DNA of 64,000 nucleotides from Nageia nagi (Eukaryota > Pinophyta). A program made the position numbers and the translations under genes. The notes beneath the pieces are model-generated. The model did not search any database. It was not told the origin of the DNA and saw only the letters and a program-made list of their open reading frames with translations. The DNA is taken from the NCBI GenBank assembly GCA_050084985.1, contig JBITNC010000001.1, forward strand, positions 85,188,001-85,252,000, given 5' to 3'. Below, piece after piece: positions 57,180-64,000 of the stretch; the stretch's first letter is position 1, and every line of letters begins with the position of its first letter.

Positions 57180-57905
57180 AGTATGAGCCCTCATCATTTA
57201 AAGAAGCTTAAAAGTAGGAATGTTGTATGAATGCCATGAAAGTGGAGTATGAGGTTCTAATAAAAAATCAAACTTGGGATTTAATTTCTTATCCTAATGA
57301 ACATAATGTGATCGGTAACAAATAGGTTTATAAGGTCAAATATAATTTATTTGGAGAAATAGAGAAATACAAAGCAATATTAGTAGCTAAGGGTTTTTCT
57401 CAAAAATACTAAGTTGATTATGAAGAAACCTTTGCTCTAGTGGAAAAGATGCTTACTATCAAAGTTATTCTTACTCTTACAGTAGCAGGGGATGAAAAGT
57501 TTTTCAACTTTATATCAAGAGTGCTTTTTTTAATGGTGACTTAGATATAAAAATATACATAAATCAACTAGAAGGATTTTTTGTAGAAGGTAAAGAATCT
57601 TTTATTTGCAAGTTAAAGAAGTGTTTGTATGGACTTAAGTAAGCACCTTGGGCTTCGTACCAAAAGATTTTAGGATTCTTTGAGAACATTGGATTTACTA
57701 AATGCTTCTCTAACATAGATATTTATATGCTTAAACAAGGATAAGATTTGATCTTGATTCTTCTTTATGTGGATGATCTATTGATTATAAGGAATAATTT
57801 AGTCTTCATCTAAGAGTGCATCTCTAAACTCACGATAATCTTTAAAATGATAGATCTTGGTCTATTGCACTACTACCTTGGTATACAAGTGTACCAATAC
57901 AAATA
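57180..57905 (+). pseudogene. Copia-C reverse transcriptase
   Basis: 'WDLISYPNEHNVI' (about 57278) and 'KYKAILVAKGFSQKY' (about 57367) lead into the RVT_2 domain. 'LYGLK*AP' (about 57630) has a stop where the family has Lys or Gln. 'LILLYVDDLLII' (57751-57786) keeps an intact YVDD box. 'LGLLHYYLGIQVYQY' follows at about 57857. Stops and shifts remain elsewhere. Confidence 0.83.
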
Positions 57906-58059
57906 TTGTACTTATATTAATAAATTCAAGTATATCTTAGATATCTTGCAAAAGTTTGGAATGGATGAGGGTAAGCATGCTGCAATCTCAATCTATCCTA
58001 GAATCACTTTCTCACTTAGTTCCAACTCGTAGTTGGTCAATGCTACAATTTACAAGAAA

Positions 58060-58690
58060 CTAATTTGTAGTCTTATTTATTTGACCATATTTAGGCCAAA
58101 TATTACCTTTATTGTGAACTTGATGGCTTTCTTTATGTAAAATCCATATGTTGAACATATCAATCCAGTCAAGCAATTTTTGAGGTATGTTACAGGCACT
58201 AAGGATCTTGCTCTCAAGTATGACACATTGCCCTCATTTGTTCTCTCAAGATTTTTATATTCTAACTATGGGAGAGATAGAGATGATAGAAAATCAATCT
58301 CTTCTTATATTTTTAACATTGATTCAAATTCTATCTCTTGAGCTTTCAAGAAATAGCCTACTATTACTCTCTCCACTACAAAGGTTAAATATCAAGTAAT
58401 ATCCCTTACAGCCTAGGAAGCTATTTGGTTGAGGCATATTTTGAAATAAGTTGGATATGAGCAAATTAATCCATCTCAAATTTCTTTAGATAATCAATTA
58501 GCTATTCCTTTGGTAAAGAAACCTATTTTTCATTAGAGAATAAAGCATGTAGAGGTCCAAGCCCACTTCATCAAAGAGAAGGTTTTGGATGGTCTTTTAC
58601 ACTTGCAGTATTATCCATCAGTCCTAAACTTTATTGATTTATTCACCAAGCCCCTTCTTGAAGCTCAATTATGCATGACTAGGGATTCTA
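58060..58690 (+). pseudogene. Copia-C RNase H
   Basis: Readable segments are 'LICSLIYLTIFRPNITFI', 'VKQFLRYVTGTKDLALKYD', 'YGRDRDDRKSISSYIF', 'EAIWLRHILK', 'HVEVQAHFIKEKVL' and 'DLFTKPLLEAQ'. They run in the normal order, with stops such as the one after 'SNS' at 58030 and a stop in place of Trp/Gln near 58353. Confidence 0.8.
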
Positions 58691-59713
58691 TTGGTTTGGT
58701 GATGTTGCCCTCAAAAAAAGAGTAAATGTTGAATTATTATTTCTTTTTAATAAAGTTGTTGAATGTTTTGGTTTGTATACTTTGTTTTATACATTCCTCC
58801 ATTGGTAACTATAAGTATGGGCTTGGCCTCTTGGTGATAACTTATAGTGTACCACAAATCTAAGCACATTATATCAAGAAGAAAGTTTTTGATGGAACAA
58901 TTGCAACTTTGTTTATTTAACTTTGACTTTTCTAATTTATTCACTAAATCGTTTTAGAAACATTATTGTGCACACTTTACAAGTTTCTTATGGTTAGAGA
59001 AGTTATCTTCAAGGAAGAGTGAATTAATATTTATGTGATGGCAACTTCACCCTTATGAGGATATCTTGTTGTATAGTCTTGATCTAAATGTACACCTTTG
59101 TGGTTAGTTCACTCTATGTGAGGAACTTATGGTATATTTTTTATTCTAATTTTGCTATGTGAGGAATCAATATGTGTTTGTTGACATTGTTCTATTATCC
59201 ATATGTGAGTAGTTGATATATGCATATGCTCTACTTATTTGATATAGCAACACATATTTCTAATATATAGTAGATGAATATTAGTATTGGATTGGCATGT
59301 TTGTGGTGACTTATAGTGCATTATTGATCACTTTATGGATGGCATTACTTAGTTTATTTATCTTGTGATTGATATAGATGTTTATATAATGCATCTAACT
59401 AATTTTGTTTATGTGTTTATTGTAGCTTGTAGGTTTCATCTTGAGATATAGGTTACTTTTTATAGTTCATGGAGGCTCACATGATAACTTAGTGTTAAAC
59501 AACTATACTTATTATGAAATCAGTTATGGTTAATGATTACATTGTAAATAATTTTTTCAAATGATATTGTAATGAGTCTCAAACTAATATCTTGCTTATT
59601 TTTCAATGATATAAAAGTTCTCATATCTGCTTTTATCTCTTTGGAGAAGAATTTTCTCTCTTACTCTCTCTTTCTTCCTTGACGCTTTATTCCAATATTA
59701 CATTTAAGGGGAG
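58690..59713 (+). other. Copia-C 3' noncoding region and polypurine tract
   Basis: About 1 kb after pol. A degraded first purine tract 'aaaaaaagagtaaatg' (about 58713) is followed by noncoding DNA homologous in blocks to 9761-10510. The functional-looking PPT 'ttaaggggag' is at 59703-59713, directly before an LTR start. Confidence 0.65.
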
Positions 59714-59759
59714 TGTTAGAATTTGTAACATAATATTGTAAAATATTTCTCTTTAGTGT
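59714..59759 (+). repeat. First 46 bp of a copia-C LTR, truncated
   Basis: 'tgttagaatttgtaacataa' to 'tctctttagtgt', matching the start of the LTR at 60073. It then switches to LINE sequence instead of continuing. Confidence 0.85.
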
Positions 59760-60072
59760 TAAATACCTTATTCCTAAAGTAGCTTTTTTTATTTGGGAGG
59801 CTAGTTTGAATAGAATTCTTACATTGGACAGCCTAAGAAGGAGGGGATTCAAGTTGGCTAATAGATGTATCCTATGCAAAAAAGAGAAGGAATCGGTAGA
59901 TCATATGTTGATTCATTTTGAGTTTACCTAAAAGGTGTTATTGTATATTTTTTAGCAATATAAGACAAATTGGGTTTTACCCTAGACTATAAAGGATATG
60001 TTGATCCAAATAAAGAGTTCATTTGTTAGTATAAGATTACATAAATTATGGGAGATAAGTTTGGTTCATTTA
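59759..60072 (+). pseudogene. LINE-B zf-RVT domain, second copy
   Basis: 314 bp homologous to 51681-51989, ending at the same base before an LTR start ('ttcattta|tgtta'). It reads 'IRRGFKLANRCILCKKEKES'-type sequence and 'VDHMLIHFEF'. The Cys pair is intact but the last Cys is Phe, the opposite damage to the left copy. Confidence 0.85.
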
Positions 60073-60470
60073 TGTTAGAATTTGTAATGTAATATTATAT
60101 AATATTTCTCTTTAGTGTAAATTCATTTGATACTTAAATTATATTTAGATACCTTAGGTAAAAATAGGTTAAAGAGTGGGTTTCATCTTATAAATAGGGG
60201 TGTACCCCCCTCTCATTGTAACACAACTTAGAAGTAGAGTTATGCTATAGGTTTAAGCTTAGAGAGATAGGAAGAGATTTTGTAAGAGAGGTTCTTGAGA
60301 ATAAGAAGATTTTGGTTAATACATGTACTTTCAAGGAGGGAGAAACCATTTTATAGCTTATGTTCATTGTGAGATTGGCTAAGTCTTATTACTATTATGT
60401 TGATATTGTGAAGTACCTTCTTGAAATATTGGTAGTTTAAAGGTTACTTAGAAAAGGATTAACTTTATCA
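60073..60470 (+). repeat. Copia-C right LTR
   Basis: 398 bp, 'tgttagaatttgtaatg' to 'aactttatca'. It lacks a segment of about 50 bp present in the 5' LTR (around 52070-52125) and otherwise matches it. Confidence 0.88.
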
Positions 60471-61060
60471 ATGTATGGTGGGGAATGTGGAATGAATGAA
60501 ATCATTAGGTATTTAAGAAAACTAGCTTAGATGCCAATTGGGTTACCCAAAGAATTTCACACTTTATCTTGGAGAATCATTCTATTTTCAAGTTCAAAGT
60601 TATTTGAGAATCCCTGATGGATGCTCTAATCCTGTTGAACTAGGGGTTAGAGTGAAGAATCAATAATAGGAAGTAACACCCTTATATTTTGATGGCTCAT
60701 CTAAAGGTAATCTAGGCCTAATTAGGGCTGCAAGAGTGGTGAGAGACCATTTAGAGAGGATTAAGGTGATAGTGGCTAAACCATTAGGTAACTAGATGAT
60801 TCAATTTTTGGAGGTAAGGGTATCATTCATTAGTCTCTCCATGGTTAGTAGGTGCAACTGAACAAATTATATTACTATAAGAGATTCAGTTAATGTTATC
60901 AACCTGCTAAGGGCTAATCTTCACTTAGATAGGATATTAGTAATATGATGGATGAGTCTAAATGTGTCATTAATAATATGGAGCATATAACCATACTTCA
61001 TAATTACTAAGAGGTAATCACATGGTTGATTGTATAACTGATGAAGTGGTGAACATGGAG
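60471..61060 (+). pseudogene. LINE-B linker and RNase H domain
   Basis: It begins with the linker 'WNERNHRIFKKTSLDANWVT' (about 60490-60560). The RNase H at about 60685-61055 includes 'FDGSSKGNLGLIRAARVVRD' (first Asp), 'IRDSVNVINLLRANL' (the usual 'EGDSxxxI', Gly-Asp altered to Arg-Asp) and a decayed end with 'EGNHMVD'-like sequence (DNA 'gaggtaatcacatggttgat', at 61014). RVT_3-type RNase H is typical of plant L1 elements. Confidence 0.82.
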
Positions 61061-63120
61061 TAGAATATCTAGGAGACTAATTTCTCAGATCGATCTAAGA
61101 TGTTAGCCACGGAGGATTGGGATCAAGCAAACAAATGGAGAGAGTAGGAGCCACTCCTTTGTGTTTAGAAGTTTGAAAAGTTTTAAATTTGAAATGAGGG
61201 GGAATGTGTTGGGCAGTGAGTCTTAGATCAGGTGGATGAGTTGGCTTATGCTAAAAGGTGAGCACAAGGTAGAGGTGTGGTGGAAGAGGTGGGAGCATAC
61301 CAAGAGAGGCTTTTTCTTTATCAATTACCATTTTATAAGGGTAAATACCATGTGGATTAGGAAGAGGTGTGTTAATACTTACCATTTGGAATATTTTGGT
61401 TGATTTTCAAGCTCTCTCATAATTTTAAAGTTGCCCGAATAGCTCACACATTAGTTAGAAGGGGGAGATTCCATCAAAATATTGTAATATGAATGAAGCA
61501 AGTATTTATTTTTTCTAATTTAGGGTGGGATAGGAGTTTCTTTGATGTAAGCAACCTCTTTTTCTAGTAGATCTAGTCAATTTGATGTAGTGGAGGGCTA
61601 AGATGTAATGGGGGATATGAGATGATCATCCAACTGGGGATGGTGTCATATAACATAGGGTGGATCTTACTTCAAAAGTTACCTCTATGTACACAAGCTA
61701 AGAGGCTAAGGATTCTTAGGGAGTTGCAATCTTGAGGAGGTATGACATGGGGTTATTTTTATAGAAGCAAGCTCAGGAATAGATAATAAATGAAGTGGAG
61801 CCCTAAGACCATAGCACCCAAGTTCATGTTAGATGCTGAAAAATTGAGTTCTCTCTTAGAGTGAAGGAAGCTAAATTTCTTGCCAACCATTAAAACAATT
61901 TTGGAGTTGGGAGGGTTGCAACATTTCTTAGGGATATTTGATAACCATAATAAAGATATCTCCAGATAGTTCTTAGAGAGTTGGAAGGGGGGATATCAAT
62001 TATTAATTTCTAAGTGAACCAAAATCTCCTGGATGAGGTTATAGGGATTTTGATGTTGAGAAAAATATTGAGGCATAATAATCATAGCCTCAAGTTGAAG
62101 CTTACCATATTCTAAAAATGTGGTCTAGAGCTGTAACAAAAGAAGAATGAAGGGGTGGTTTGAATTTCTTTCCCAGAGCCATGGCAAGAAGTTACCCAAA
62201 TCATCATGTAATTCATTACCTTGGATACCATTGATCTTTGGGTTAGGATCTTCCTAGATGAGGCACTTAAGGATTTCCTGAATAGTAATGCAAATGATAT
62301 GTATCATTAGGGGATTATTCTTAAGTTATTTAAGTTCATTATAGGGAAAATGAGGATTTCATATAGCTTCAATTAGATTAGGATTGAGGTACCAATGGCT
62401 CTACTAGTCATGGATGAAATATAGCTTGTGTATTCAGAGAAGAAGTCTAGGATGAAATTTGAAGATAAAGATTATCATCCATCCTATATTGAAGGGAGTG
62501 GGAGGTAGCATCTATGATGAAAAGATAAGAAGGATGTTATTTAAATGGAATAAATAGATTCAAATTCCACTTCAGAAGAGGTTTAGTATTTTCATCAAGT
62601 TGTGGATAAATTTAGGGTGGCTAGATTCCTAATAATCAATAAGAAGGCTTGTTTAGGGATCTGAATGAGTTAGAAAAAGAAGGAAAGAAAGTATTGGAAG
62701 GGGAGGACTCATTGGATGTTTTAGAGCATGAGAAGGGACTCTTGGTTAAAGGAAAGTAGGGCCCACTTAGGGAGAAAGAAGGTTCTTATTCCATCCATGG
62801 TAGCAATATTCTTAGTCTAGTTTGTTCTATTATACACATGTTGGAAGCCCTTAGTAAGTCTACATGATTTGGAGACTAAGGAGGGCAATAAATGTTGATG
62901 ATCTCTAGATATATGAAATCATGTTAGTTCATTTTGTTGGTGCTTACAGTTGTATTCTTTTTTATCTGTTATGTGTTTAAAAGGTATACTAGGTGTTCTA
63001 TTACTTATCTATTATATTCTTGTAAGGGGTAATAGGGATATTGTATTAGAGTTTTTTGACTATTGAATGATGAACTGGATGATGGGTGTTCTATAGCCAT
63101 TTTTTCCATTTTGAACAGTC
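61061..63120 (+). other. Presumed LINE-B 3' tail
   Basis: G-rich plus-strand sequence that continues in the style of the LINE without an assigned domain. The stretch near 62935-63110, with 'gggatattgtatt' and 'gatgggtgttctatagcc', looks like a LINE 3' terminal part, but no poly-A tail or duplication marks the end. Confidence 0.4.
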
Positions 63121-64000
63121 CCTAATCTATCCTAATTCATGAACTTTAATGCTTACGTTAGAGGATATTATAATGGGTGAGGATTCCCTTACAAATTCAT
63201 CCTCCAATACAAGCAAAAAATAATATGTTGACTTAGATGTAAAAGGTATCCAACAATAATATTATTGCTTAGATCACAAATATATCCATAAATAATTTTA
63301 TCATCTAGATAAAGAAGGTATATATAAATAAACATATTTCTTGGATAAATAAGAAATCCATTAATAAATATGTTAACATGGATATCCTACATGAGCCTAC
63401 ATACTTTACGAGTAAGTGTAGATGCCTCAAAATGAACCTTTATGCATTTAATAAAATATTTTAATCCTTTAACAATGTATTATTTAAAAAAGGAGTTAAA
63501 AATGTATAAAAAATGTGTAGGCCATGTATTTGACCTTTTTAGAATATATGAGAGGCCAAAATATCAAATTCATGTAAACTTATATCATATATAAAGGCAT
63601 CATTTGATGACCTATAGATCATGAGCGCATCATAGGAAATAATCATTTCAAGCTAATACAAGGATTATCAATTGGAGATAATTTGAAGGATTGCAACTTG
63701 CTTTCTCTATCTATATTGCACATTACTTTTTTTGTTAGTTTGCATGTATGTTCATCATTTAATTATTCACTAATTCACTCATCACTACATTCTTGTTTGC
63801 ATTTGTAATTTTGTTCATCCTACAGCACTGATGGCATGCCAATTCTAGGGCATCAATAACATACTTGTTTATTATTGGAATGAATATAGAATCTAAGTAA
63901 ACACTACTAAATTCTTGTTACACATTACCGTATTTCTGATATATGCATCAATATTTACAAAATAGAGAGATAATGCATTAATCAATCCCATTTACATTCA
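63121..64000. other. AT-rich DNA without a recognisable gene
   Basis: No motif, repeat pair or coding frame was recognised. Confidence 0.5.

Larger units (their letters stand above)
51990..60470 (+). mobile_element. Copia-C: Ty1/copia retrotransposon with duplicated right border
   Basis: 5' LTR 51990-52426, PBS 52429-52440, leader to 54780, gag, protease, integrase, RT, RNase H, 3' noncoding region, PPT 59703-59713. Then come only the first 46 bp of an LTR (59714-59759), a second copy of the LINE zf-RVT segment (59759-60072) and a full LTR (60073-60470). The flanking pentamers 'attta' and 'atgta' match at four of five bases. All frames have stops. Confidence 0.9.
31077..63120 (+). mobile_element. 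LINE-B: L1-type LINE split into four pieces by three LTR elements
   Basis: The pieces are 31077-32720 (ORF1 and the start of ORF2), 40330-43075 (endonuclease, RT), 51442-51989 (linker, zf-RVT) and 60471-about 63120 (linker, RNase H, tail), together about 7.6 kb. They keep one orientation and the domain order of a plant L1 LINE with RNase H. The sequence reads across each junction: endonuclease start to 'KPKIILLQE', a 'LVANY' to 'GEKRKA' linker, and 'KLWKISFAHL' to the 'WNERNHRIF' linker. Many stops and shifts make it dead. The outer ends are approximate; no poly-A or target-site duplication was identified. Confidence 0.8.

Overview
The window reads as plant nuclear DNA, most likely from a large, repeat-rich seed-plant genome. 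A conifer or other gymnosperm is my guess; it is inferred from the style of the LINE and LTR elements and is not proven. The sequence is AT-rich and mostly poor in CpG. It holds many decayed retrotransposons, several (TA)n microsatellites and one convincing intact host gene. I saw no rRNA or tRNA gene, CRISPR array, operon or other prokaryotic feature.

Left part (1-16.7 kb): old repeats. These are a partial inverted LTR copy (1115-1345), a decayed plant-mobile-domain-like reading frame on the minus strand (about 2.7-3.5 kb), an 84-bp tandem repeat (5.13-5.37 kb), an LTR with its polypurine tract (5726-6304), and a 5'-truncated Ty1/copia element, copia-1 (about 6305-11061, plus strand). AT-rich DNA with no recognisable gene follows, then a tRNA-derived SINE with a perfect 17-bp target-site duplication (16371-16593).

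Centre (16.7-31 kb): a decayed non-LTR element (LINE-A, about 16.7-19.6 kb); then the one intact gene, a SUPERMAN-type single C2H2 zinc-finger repressor on the minus strand (21507-22253) with a QALGGH finger and a C-terminal EAR motif, in a CpG-retaining, low-repeat stretch; a second, shorter copy of the SINE with a perfect 15-bp target-site duplication (25812-25923); and a diverged direct duplication (about 26.04-26.58 and 30.25-30.78 kb) on either side of a tandem-repeat block.

Right part (31-63 kb): one plant L1-type LINE (LINE-B, plus strand) split into four pieces by three LTR retrotransposons. ORF1 (DUF4283-like) and the first codons of ORF2 lie at 31.1-32.72 kb. A minus-strand Ty3/gypsy element (32815-39779) follows, itself inside about 0.64 kb of unidentified DNA. 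The ORF2 endonuclease and reverse transcriptase are at 40.33-43.08 kb. A minus-strand Ty1/copia element (copia-B, 43076-51441) comes next, then the zf-RVT region at 51.44-51.99 kb. A plus-strand Ty1/copia element (copia-C, 51990-60470) precedes the LINE RNase H and tail at 60.47-about 63.1 kb. Each LTR element has two LTRs, a primer-binding site of the initiator-Met-tRNA type, and flanking 5-bp sequences matching at four of five bases. The right border of copia-C carries a second copy of the LINE zf-RVT segment, which a plain insertion does not explain.

Apart from the zinc-finger gene, the coding features are pseudogenes of mobile elements that no longer act together. The notable points are the nested layout, the duplicated border, shared oddities of the copia family (a Tyr in place of a zinc-knuckle Cys, long leaders with a conserved block, two purine tracts at the 3' end) and the SINE family. 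I did not find a new functional system.
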